NCBI GenBank assembly: GCA_016617855.1
Contig: JAECUM010000843.1
Span: 151,887 to 215,886, forward strand
Length of the DNA: 64,000 bases
Source of the DNA: Megalonaias nervosa
Lineage: Eukaryota; Mollusca; Bivalvia; Unionida; Unionidae
Reading direction: 5' to 3'
This document shows positions 22,688-32,126 of this stretch, in pieces; position 1 is the stretch's first letter, and every line of letters begins with the position of its first letter. The position numbers were made by a program, and so were the translations under genes. The notes below the pieces were generated by a model. The model searched no databases and was not told the origin of the DNA. It saw only the letters and a list, made by a program, of their open reading frames with translations.

Positions 22688-23010
22688 TATTTGTCTAAAT
22701 CATTGTTTCGAAATCTGGTCAGATAATCTTCTACGGTTTGTATAGGAGATTTACCTGACGATGTATTATTTTTTTTGTCATAATATCGTTTTAATTCCCT
22801 GTATTTTTTCTGCCACATTTTAAACACAATTGAGTTTTTCCTCTGACTCCAACACCACATTGCACACATGGTATTGGTCCTGTACTTCCATTTTTGATAC
22901 TTTGCGCATGATTTCCACAGTATTTGTTCACGCACGATTTATTACAAGGAGAAGTATGTCCAATTTTAAGCCAAGCACATTTGTTCTTTGTTTCAAGCGT
23001 TATATATATA
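22687..23010 (-). pseudogene. Cys-rich zinc-ribbon protein, frameshifted
   Basis: The first frame (from about 23,010, no clear ATG) holds paired cysteines: CAWLKIGH, CNKSCVNKYC, then PCVQCGVGVRG and CLKCG, and stops at 22,791. A second frame continues from about 22,840 to 22,687 and ends YLTRFRNNDLDK. The tail's stop overlaps the start of the HNH gene (TAATG), which supports that tail as the real C terminus and implies a frameshift between the parts. A zinc-ribbon protein next to a DNA-cutting enzyme suggests DNA binding; no family is named with confidence. Confidence 0.45.
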
Positions 23011-23046
23011 TACTAAAATTTTAATTTAAATATTTGTCTTAATTAT

Positions 23047-26000
23047 ATGAACGAATTATCGGCAACTGAACCTAAAAGAGCTAGATTTGATCTTGAGAGA
23101 CTATCAGAATATAAATTTAGTACTTTGATGCAAGATCTGGCATTAACGGATGAGGATATAACCGAACGTGTCCGTGAAGCCAAGAATGAATTTCGTAATA
23201 ATGGTGCTGCTCATGTATGGTCAACATTCAGAATCGGAAATGTTACTAATATAATGAATGACAAACGAGGAAAAGCAATTATTACTCACCTTGATGATCA
23301 AAAATATTTTATTTTAATAAAATTTATTGTAAATACAGAAGAAAATACTTGGATTATTCGTGACAAGCGTGATCCAGTACGCATACAGTCAGGAAATAAT
23401 ATTGTTCTTTTGAGTAATAAATCTAAACCCGGAATACTAACCGGTGTTGACAAATTATATTATGAACGTGCATATCCAGTTACTGCGGTTGTATATGCAA
23501 TATATCCGCTGAATAATAAACCTGACGTCAATAATCTTAAGCCGATGAGACTGTCAGAGTCAAGAATAAACTGTGTAGCTGAACGAGTTACAGAACATTT
23601 CATAAACGCGATACGTGGTAATGGTTTAACAGATTTACGACGTAAAAAAATAAATACATGGGCAGAATCAGTTAAAGATACTGGAGCATCTATTAAAGAT
23701 GTTGCTGATCTAGAAAAGAAATTAAGATTTCCAATAACAGTGAAGACGCTGACAGGAGAGATTTTATATAAACCAAAATACATACAAAATGGAGCTCCTA
23801 TAGATATTATTGATCATAATTCGCATGCATGGACCTCAGCAGTAACAATATTTCCACGAGATAGAGCGGTTAAATTTTATGATGGATATATATTTGATTT
23901 TATCAAAAATATCAGTAAAAGTGACCCTGTATCCGTTTGGTTATTTCAAAGTTCAGAATATGATTATTACGATCAATTTGTACGGCCTAATGGTGATATT
24001 TACCGTACAGAATCTCTTAATGTAGAAATGGAACATCTTGCACTGAAATATACTTCAGACGATGTCAAAGTTAGACAGTTATTAAATAATTGTTTTACAG
24101 TTCCATCTGTAGCGGCTCATTTCGCTCAGGAGAAAAATTTATGGAAACCAACACGATCGGAATTTCTTGAAGATATCCAGAAAAGCTGCGTAGAATATGG
24201 ACACGGAGGATTGTGGAATACTAAATATAAGTATAATGACGTTATATCCGTTGATATGGTAGCGTGTTATCCTGGAAGTTTTCTTGGATACGGAGAATGT
24301 TCTGAATACTTTAAGAGATTCGGACATCTATCACACAAGATGACCAGGGTTGCGATAAACGGACATTTACCAGAATTTGACTTAACCGGATTTGCTCATG
24401 TAGAATCATTTGAGTTTGCAGAAAATCTCCATCCGATTACCTAAGTTTGGTTTGGAAGACATTTTTCAGAAAAATGTTGGGTTCCAATAGTACTATTGCG
24501 ATATATGCTTGATGTTGGAATTTTAATATCTTTACAGGTGAGTGAGGCAATTATATCGTATCAGTCACAGAAGCAAGTTTGGTTACCAGAACCGGATAGA
24601 TTTAATATCAATGATGCCAGGAAAGAATTTCCTGATCTTAATGAAGATGACATTATTAAAATTACTAATAATATACGTAAATGCAGGGACGAGCACGATG
24701 AAAAACTTGCAAAAGATCTTGGTAGAGAGATAATTGGTAAATTTACTCAAGGAGGAGCATATGATCATAAAAGACACTGTACAAGATTGATTATGGACGA
24801 TGCTGAACTCGATTTTATAATCGCTGATACAACGGAAAAAAAACACATTTATAAATCGGAGTAATGCTTATTTGTCAGACGGAACCAAACTAGGTACAAT
24901 TGTGAGTTATCTTGATGGTGACTCACCGCAATTTACTCATTTAAGATCATCTATGTTGGCATATGTTTCTATAAATCTAATGTCTATGATAAATAGATTT
25001 CCTTGTGATGCTGTCAGAGTAGCAACGGATTCGTTTTATATAAATAAAAAATATACAGATTTGTTAAAACCGTTACTTGGTAATGGTGAATGGGGATCAT
25101 GGAGAATAAAACAAGAAAATATACTTAGTTATTCTGAATCTGCCGACGTTGAAATTAAGGAAATATATTACAAAAATAATAATCAAGTATCAAAGTCATT
25201 ATCACCATCTGTATATGATCCTGTGGCTAGACATAAAACTGTTTATCTTAACGGATGCGGTGGTTCAGGTAAAACAACGCGTGTGATTAAATTATTATGA
25301 ATAATAATTCAGATATAATTGTTTTGACACCGAAACATAAACTCGCCAGGGAGATAAAAGAGCGAGGAGTAAAATCATGTACATATCATAGTTTCTTCAG
25401 ATAATGTGGAGACACATGGACTCCTGAGCGAATGGGTGAGAAATATATACCTAAATATATTATATGGGACGAGATATGCACGGTGTCGTTAGATTATTAT
25501 GAAGAAATAAATGATGACCATAGAACTATTGATGAACCGCTAAGGAGTTTAAAAGATTAATCAGACTACAGCCGGATAAAATACAATGTGAAATAATGCG
25601 AGGAGTAATTCCAGAGACTTCTATGAATGATTTTCTACATTTATGGAATCCCGCTGATTTAATAGTTGCAAGTAGAAAGATAGTTCGTGATGAACTACAG
25701 GATAAATTATTTCTGTTACATAAAGAAAAGTTTTCAGATCTACCTGTACCTTTGTGTTATCGCCCAGCAGATACTCGACGACAGAATATTGATGTTGAAA
25801 TTCCTGGTGGTGGAATACAGAATCTTGTCTTGAATGATATTATTTTAGTCGATATTAATAATGTTGAGAATGCGCTGAGTATGAATAAATCACCGTGGAC
25901 GTTAGGATACGCTATAACTATTCACTCGTCACAGGGGTTAACTATTTCTGATACAAATATCTGGATTATAGATGATCGGATCAAATGGTCAAATTTAGTC

Positions 26001-26428
26001 TATCTCACAGTTTCTCGAGTTAGAAGAATATCTCAACTACATAGGGTTATTATGAATTTTACAGAAAATAATAATCAAACTGTTAATAATGACGTAATAA
26101 GAAAAGAACTATCTGGTTATAAACAATGTGACAAAAAACAAATCGTGACTTTGATATTGAGACTGAATTTATTATAACACTAAAACAGCGACAGAATAAT
26201 CATTGTGCAAGCTGTAACTGTAATATGTTATGGCAATATTCGAATAATAATCCAAGACAATTTACCGTAGACAGAATTAATAGTGATCTTGGTCATACAC
26301 GTGATAATGTGATGCTGACCTGTCTTGAATGCAATCGACGTAGAGGTTCTGGTTATGTAATTGTATGTGGTGGTAATTGTGTGTCTTTAGGAATTACCTG
26401 TAATTGTTCACATACAAATCCACGTTGA
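23047..26428 (+). pseudogene. Replication protein: family-B polymerase + SF1 helicase + HNH nuclease, decayed
   Basis: Coherent coding covers about 1,100 codons. The first 24,444 bases' end is an in-frame TAA (24,442); frame changes follow near 24,835 (an A run), 25,297, 25,555 (an A run) and 26,125, with a TAA at 25,402. Domains in order: an N-terminal region of unknown role; a PolB-like palm with motif A-like SVDMVACYPGSF near 24,250 and motif C-like VRVATDSFYI near 25,010; a Walker A NGCGGSGKTT near 25,255 opening an SF1 helicase; IIWDE near 25,465; helicase motifs YAITIHSSQGLT and YLTVSRVRR near 25,910-26,020; and a C-terminal HNH with CASC, FTVDRINSDLGH and CLECNRRRG. The usual GDxxQ helicase motif is not found between IIWDE and the next block, which suggests an internal deletion. 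It converges on the integrase gene and overlaps its 3' end. Confidence 0.7.
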
Positions 26429-27325
26429 GGGGCTGTAGAATCTAATCTATAGATTGGAGGTCTACCTGTGGATCTAACTACACTAGAAATTGTATGTGTA
26501 GTCACATTCCAGATAGGATCAGTTGCTCTTTTTTTACCACCTTCAAGTTCGCCAGGTTCATATAAATATCTTACAGTTACATTACCTAATACTGGTTGAG
26601 GTTGTTGTCTGTCATCGCTACGGGGTATATATTTTTTTGTAATCGCATTAGAAGGTTTCATGGAAGTTGAACGAGTAATTTCGTTATTTAACGCAACTAT
26701 CACACTTGGTAACCTTGCAACCCATTCACGAGATCTCTCACCGGACTTAAAGTCAGTAGATATTTCCTTTGCGTATTGGTATCCAAATAACCGCTCGGCA
26801 AGTGTTCGATTAAATCGTTCAACAATTGCCTGATCACGATGAATTTCAGTATGTCCTCGTCTGCTTTTAACGTCTTCATCAACGATAATACTGCACCAAG
26901 AAATTCTTTGCCAGGATCAACCTGTAATAATTGTGGCCATCGCAAAGGTCCTCGCTGATAAATTCGTTCAAACGCAGATGCAACTTCAGATGCTGTCTTT
27001 GTTGATAATGGTTCCGCTTCTTTATATCTACTTGCAACATCAACGACAGTTAATGCGTATTTGTATGTGCGTGATTGACGTTTACCAATTTTAATGGCAT
27101 CGTGTGGTAAAAATAAAATATCTGCTTGATGAACTTCATTAGGGACGCTGACATCAAAATGTGCATATTGAATTTTTTAGGTGGTGGTAGATAAATTTGC
27201 CATATTGCCTGTCGTGCTAACCACGCTGCAGCAACAGAACGTGAAACTTTTGCTGCTTCAGATAATTTAGTAATCGCTGATCTACCTCTCCAATATCCTC
27301 TTGGGCTATAATAAATGGATTCCAT
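26353..27325 (-). pseudogene. Polinton-type integrase (rve/DDE), two frameshifts
   Basis: Three minus-strand frames join into one protein of roughly 320 residues. The N-terminal part (from ATG 27,325) has YYSPRGYWRGRSAITKL and LARQAIWQIYLPPP. A one-base slip in an A run near 27,170 shifts the frame. The catalytic core then shows HQADILFLPHD (first Asp), LLQVDPGKEF (second Asp) and, after a second slip near 26,885, VERFNRTLAERLFG (Glu). The C-terminal part has VRYLYEPGELEGG and ATDPIWNV, a chromo/SH3-like tail typical of this family. These enzymes insert the linear viral DNA into the host genome. Confidence 0.88.
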
Positions 27326-27341
27326 TATAATATTTATATAA

Positions 27342-27842
27342 TTAATTACCAGCCCCTAACATTATTTTACTTTTCATGGCAGATTTTACTAGAAAACTAG
27401 CTAATTTATCTCTGACAGATTTATTAGGTATAGAATTTAATGCATGAATCAATTTTACATCTGCGAGATGCCTTTGTTGTAAATCTTTACTTTTATACGC
27501 AACGTCATGAACATGACAAGCTTGATCAATCTTATTTATTGGATACTCTCCTGATCTTGGTTGATCTTGATCATCAAGTCGGATATCAAGTCGAGTTCCA
27601 GGACCACAATAATTATATCCAGGAAGATGTTTCTCACCGGGGTATTTAGCCCATGGAGTTCCTGGTAATTTTCCTAATAAAGCGGCAATATCTCCACCTG
27701 TCTTTGTTTTGACAAATTTGTATTTCTTCGTGCCACATTTTACACATTTGCCCGTCAGAGCACGTCGTTTATTCTTCGTTGTTATTGTAGTTAATTCAGC
27801 AGTAGGTGTAGTCGCTCTACACCGAACACAATATAGATCCAT
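27342..27842 (-). CDS. Parvovirus-type phospholipase A2 with N-terminal zinc ribbon, intact
   Basis: I start at ATG 27,842; the longer frame upstream overlaps the divergent ATPase gene. The product of 166 residues begins with a zinc-ribbon pair (CVRC at 5-8 and CVKC at 33-36). It then has a phospholipase A2 domain: the calcium loop YCGPGT at 78-83 and the catalytic His112-Asp113 in IDQACHVHDVAY. The same pair of motifs defines the phospholipase in parvovirus capsid proteins, where it opens endosomal membranes during entry; related domains are reported in adintoviruses. The frame is open and the catalytic residues are present. It is followed downstream by the integrase on the same strand. Confidence 0.82.
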   Translation of the reverse strand: MDLYCVRCRATTPTAELTTITTKNKRRALTGKCVKCGTKKYKFVKTKTGGDIAALLGKLPGTPWAKYPGEKHLPGYNYCGPGTRLDIRLDDQDQPRSGEYPINKIDQACHVHDVAYKSKDLQQRHLADVKLIHALNSIPNKSVRDKLASFLVKSAMKSKIMLGAGN

Positions 27843-27854
27843 ATTATTTATTAT

Positions 27855-28523
27855 ATGGATATAATTGACTTTTCGGCGACACGAAAACAGGAGCCAGTAA
27901 AGCATCACCCAGCATTACCAGATTCGATAAGGATGATTATAATAGGTCCATCTGGATCGGGTAAAACACAACTATTACTAAATTTAATAATGCGATGGTT
28001 AAAATGGAGTAAACTGTATTTAGTAGCACCATCTGTAGATGATCAACACTGTTACGAAGTACTTAAAGATTTTAATGAAAAAGCGAAATTGCTGAATGAA
28101 GACGGTGATGATGTTGTTGACTTTATCACCGATATTGATGAGGCTCCATCTGTAGATGACCTAGATGGATTTATTAGTAATTTAGTGGTGTACGATGACG
28201 TTATGTTGGATAAGCAGACGAATCCAGCTAGAATATTTTCTCGAGGTAGACACAAGAATACAGATGTTATATACGTCACTCAGCGTTACACACAAATACC
28301 TAAAGTGATCAGAGACAACTGCAATATTTTGGTTGTGTTTAATGGAGTAGATAATTATACTTTACAGAATATTTACTATACTTGGTGTTCAGGAGATATA
28401 GATATGATTAAATTTAAAAACTTTTTTGCTCAAGCACAAGCTGTTCCGTTTGGTTTTATTACAATAAATCTACATGATCCAAGATCCAGATATCGTATAG
28501 ATCTAGATAAAATCTTTGGTTAA
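27855..28523 (+). CDS. A32/FtsK-type genome-packaging ATPase, intact
   Basis: A 222-residue protein starts 12 bases from the divergent phospholipase ATG. Walker A is GPSGSGKT at about residues 31-38, and Walker B is NLVVYDDVM near 109-117. SRGRHKNTDVIYVTQRY gives the sensor-like stretch usual in this family. Such ATPases pump the viral genome into the capsid. The stop lies five bases from the right terminal repeat. It differs clearly from the ATPase of element 2, which supports separate lineages. Confidence 0.88.
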   Translation: MDIIDFSATRKQEPVKHHPALPDSIRMIIIGPSGSGKTQLLLNLIMRWLKWSKLYLVAPSVDDQHCYEVLKDFNEKAKLLNEDGDDVVDFITDIDEAPSVDDLDGFISNLVVYDDVMLDKQTNPARIFSRGRHKNTDVIYVTQRYTQIPKVIRDNCNILVVFNGVDNYTLQNIYYTWCSGDIDMIKFKNFFAQAQAVPFGFITINLHDPRSRYRIDLDKIFG

Positions 28524-28795
28524 TTACAGCAGCAGGCAGGGTGGCCGACAAAAATTGAGTGACCCGCGAGTAAACTAAACGCATTATAACATAAAAAACA
28601 AAGATTCAAAAATAAAATAACAAAAATGAGCTAACCCAAACGATTTATTATTCGTTTTTCAAACTATACGGTAATAATAAAAGTTAGGAGGTTCGGTTTA
28701 GCGTTATTGACATTATTTTTCAGCCCCTGTAGGAACCTTTATTTTATGAAAAACTTGCTCGAAACCAATTTGTAAGGTTCACCCTGCCTGCTGCT
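28521..28795 (-). repeat. Right terminal inverted repeat of element 1
   Basis: Inverse of 13,023-13,297. It ends CACCCTGCCTGCTGCT at 28,795 and has the matching AGCAGCAGGCAGGGTG at its inner edge (28,528). The next bases already belong to a related capsid-gene relic. Confidence 0.9.
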
Positions 28796-29717
28796 CAAAA
28801 ATAGAATTGCTATAGGAAATAAAATATTTCCCGATATAGCAGATGATTTGCGTTATTCCCCCAGACCAGTAGAAAAGAAATTAAATATAGATTTTATTAA
28901 ATCATTCAGAAATATAATTGTGCCTGAGTATATATTAACACGCAATAATATACTAAATCTGTTTACGAGCCTAACACAATATTACGACAAAGATATAAAA
29001 CAGTAAATAATTGAAAATATTAATGATCTAACGCATGTTCTCTTGGACCTGAAAGACGTCAACGAAGTTATATTTGCAAATATAAAAATCTACCATGAAT
29101 TAGAACTGTTATTTGAAAAACATTATAGAATATCATTTAGTGAACAGAGTGATAACGTACTTTTGCCTGAACTTGAATTCGATAAAGGGAATCCAATCGG
29201 CTAAATAGTTAATGATCATTTTCCAAGGGTTCTCGAATCATGGAAAAGATTAAATACACCGCCAGGTATACCCAGACACAACAACGATTCCTACGGTGGA
29301 GGTCGTCGTATCTCACCTGGTATTGTAAATATCATATCAACGATCGCAGTCAATCTTGTATGTGATGTAATATGTGATGTAATAGATGGCAGTTATCAAG
29401 TAGATCTTGAAAAATCTAACCAAGCTCAACAAGGATACATCTTATATTCATTTACCCCTCAAGTCCCACCAGGATATTTAATTACGGCAGGACCAATTAA
29501 TGTTGTTTATTTGCGATGTCATAATCCGCTATTTTCTCACCCATGCGACAGAGAAATCTAGCTGTTTTGCTAACCTTACTTTTCTTATCTCAGTCTGGTT
29601 ATCTCAGTCCGGTTGTCTCGGTCTAGTTGTCCACGCGCTAGGGACTACTTTTAAAAAATAAACCTTTGTTGTCTTCTGCTATGCCTGACGTAGTTGTTCT
29701 AAAATCAAACAACAGCG

Positions 29718-29754
<37 letters not shown>

Positions 29755-29897
29755 ACAAACAAATATATAACAAAACAACATAGTAATTTAAGGACTCTCC
29801 ATTTTTGAGAAAACACCATACAAGACATTTCGAGAGAGACAGACAGACACATGCACGTACACGATGTTGAGCTTTTTGGTATAAAATAGGTCGTTCC

Positions 29898-30097
29898 ACA
29901 CAGCATAATCAGTTTTATCCTATCTGCAAGCCTGACTCAGTACATTTTCAGGTCAGCGTCATTAAATGTAGCTAAAGCTACCTAACTATTTTTGAATACT
30001 TCGTGTGAAACAAATTATATACTATTAGCTACATTTAATGACGATGACCTGAAAATTGACTGTGCTACAGACAGGATAAAATTCTCAATGCTGTGCG
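29898..30097. repeat. Foldback element, ~75-bp arms
   Basis: The left arm ends ATTTTCAGGTCAGCGTCATT and so on to AGCT; the right arm is its inverse with several substitutions, around a ~53-bp centre. Arms share AAATGTAGCT at the inner side and a (C)ACAGCA start at the outer side. Confidence 0.75.
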
Positions 30098-30980
30098 AAA
30101 TGCACTATGACAGAAAACACTGATCTATGCACATAGCCTATAGACCTATGCACTTCATATTCTTCCAAAGCTGTTAACAACTACAGAAAACTTAGTAACA
30201 GCCAGAAATGTGTTATGTCAAACATGCTTTATTCTATTTTTGTTAAGCATCTCCATTGCGCCCCAGTTGAATCAAAAATATACCTAAAATATTTAATGAC
30301 AAATAATGCACTTACCAGCCAGAAGGAATCATTTATCCGTCGACACATTAATCCGTAAGAAAATTTCACTGTAACACTTGCCATATTTCAAAGAGAGAAA
30401 AATAAATTTTCAACGAATCAGTGAACTTGAAAGTTTAGCACATGGTTATCAGCTGGGTCCGTATTTGGAGGGTCTTTTATACATGGAGGTACTTTTACAA
30501 TCAATATTAATTACAACACAAGTATGTCACAAACAGTTTCACCTCCTCTAAAGATAGTGATAGTGACACGGATCTCTAATTACCCGCGAATAACCCAAGC
30601 ACGGACACTCATGCTACATGTATTTACACTACAACAGGGCTGTGGGCCGAGTACAGTTTCATTATGTACAATTTAATTTTCTAAATTGGAACTAATGAAA
30701 ATGAAACATTTTCTTGTAATAAATATTAAGTATTTATTGTTAATTTCATATAACATCCATATATTAAATGTGATGATACCTAAAAACTATGCAACGTTTA
30801 ATGTTGTTATTTTGTTTTGACTCACGCATAAAAACTGTGTACTTCGGATGACACGTCACGCCACAGTCCTCATTAACATATTTGTATTAATGCACCGCAT
30901 GTAAACATTGGCGCGTGAACTATATTGAACAAGTAACGGTATTCTTTCTTACTTTAAAGGATAATATTGGGTGAGAAAAA

Positions 30981-31133
30981 GAATCTACGTTGGGATTTGG
31001 ACCAAGACAAGGAAATCCCAGTCGCGGGGTTACATTATATGTCTCCCCACTCGTCAAGCCTCGTGGGGAGACAAATAATGTAACCCCTTGACTGGGATTT
31101 CCTTGTCTCGGTCCAAACCCCAACATAGATTCT
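30981..31133. repeat. Near-perfect palindrome (MITE-like)
   Basis: Arms of ~70 bp around a 12-base centre; the innermost paired bases are GTCTCCCCAC and GTGGGGAGAC. Few mismatches remain, suggesting a young or constrained hairpin. Confidence 0.9.
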
Positions 31134-31324
31134 ATATGTCAAGGATACATTTCAAACTTACTGACCAGATGGGACACCTTCTGGATTTGAGGAATGAGGT
31201 TTTGGTTATTAATCTGTATGTGCGTTTGTAGAATAATACAACAGTTAACGAAAACATATTATTACAGTTGTATGTGATAGAGATCAGGTTCAAATTCTTA
31301 CACTGAATCTGATTCAGAATCAAT

Positions 31325-31605
31325 ATTATAATCAGAATAAAAAATAATCTGATTTTGAATAAATATTATCAGAATCTGAGTAAATATTATTATCAGAATA
31401 AATATTATAATCTGATTCTGAATAAATATTATTATCAGAATATAAATATCAGAATAAATATTATAATCTGAATAAATATTATAATCTGAGTAAATATTAT
31501 TATCAGAATAAATATTATAATCTGAGTAAATATTATTATCACGAATAAAAATTAATCAGATTCTAAGTAAATATTATAATCAGAGTAAATATTGTTATTG
31601 TTGGA
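31325..31605. repeat. AT-rich short tandem repeat
   Basis: Variants of TAAATATTATNATCNGA recur about 15 times at 15-30-base spacing. It follows the relic gene and may derive from the similar ATCAGATTCTGA sequence after the capsid cluster of element 1. Confidence 0.7.
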
Positions 31606-31728
31606 GCGTTTGGATATTGAGACAAAAAAGACAAACATGGAAACTAATTTCTTTGAAAAGTATTAGGCGTGTTTCTGAAACTGGTCTACTGCTTCGCAGC
31701 AAGTTACTGTAGCTGAGTTGATAAAGTG

Positions 31729-31771
<43 letters not shown>

Positions 31772-32055
31772 TACATACACTTTACTTTGGAACATGAGGT
31801 TATGAGTTCGTACACACTGGCGGCAAAGTGCCTTCTTTTACAGGGTTGTTTTTACCTGTAGATTTATGTTTGGTATAAGTTGAATTTTTTAACTTGAATA
31901 TTGCTTACAAATATCAACATGCCATTCATCAAAATATTAAATTTGGTTAGCATTTTAGCATTAGTTTAAGACTAAAATTGGTGAAAAAGTTTTTCAAATG
32001 TAATCAGAATAATAAAAACATTCATGGAAGAAGCATACTGATGTAGATTCCACAT

Positions 32056-32126
<71 letters not shown>

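Larger units (their letters stand above)
13023..28795. mobile_element. Element 1: Polinton/Maverick (adintovirus-like) provirus with full virion gene set
   Basis: A 15.8-kb block is flanked by ~270-bp inverted repeats beginning AGCAGCAGGCAGGG. It encodes the Polinton hallmark set: hexon-type capsid protein, adenain protease, A32-type ATPase, PolB and an rve-type integrase, plus a fibre-like protein and a phospholipase A2. Genes begin right inside the left repeat (13,323) and end right before the right one (28,523). Coding AT content differs from the GC-richer element 2. Six-base target duplications are not evident: CCCAAC precedes the element and CAAAAA follows. Decay is uneven: protease, ATPase, phospholipase and several small genes are open, while the replication gene, integrase and second capsid gene have frameshifts. 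Confidence 0.92.
29540..31138. mobile_element. 1.6-kb insertion in the capsid relic, with two foldback sequences
   Basis: The insertion contains a CAA run (29,724-29,756), an inverted pair with arms 29,898-29,973 and 30,027-30,097, and a near-perfect palindrome (arms 30,981-31,050 and 31,063-31,133). The palindrome ends within a few bases of the right edge of the insertion. No transposase is seen, so it is likely one or more non-autonomous elements. Confidence 0.6.
28796..31231 (+). pseudogene. Relic of a second related element: minor capsid gene split by an insertion
   Basis: From 28,799 to 29,539 one frame, with stops at 29,004 (TAA) and 29,202 (TAA), resembles the gene at 19,434-20,236. 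The shared phrases are GGGRRISPGIVNI, then QAQQGYILYSFTPQVPPG. The match breaks off in the phrase encoding CHNPLFS and resumes at 31,139 through the terminal strand motif to a TAG at 31,229. The 1.6 kb between is foreign. Homology starts at the very base after the right repeat of element 1, so the relic's 5' part is missing here; I did not find it on the left flank. Confidence 0.75.

Noticed and set aside
13017..28801. Six-base target duplication of element 1
   Set aside because: CCCAAC on the left and CAAAAA on the right do not match.
29679..29906. Cys-rich open frames
   Set aside because: Caused by the CAA/GTT run read on the minus strand.
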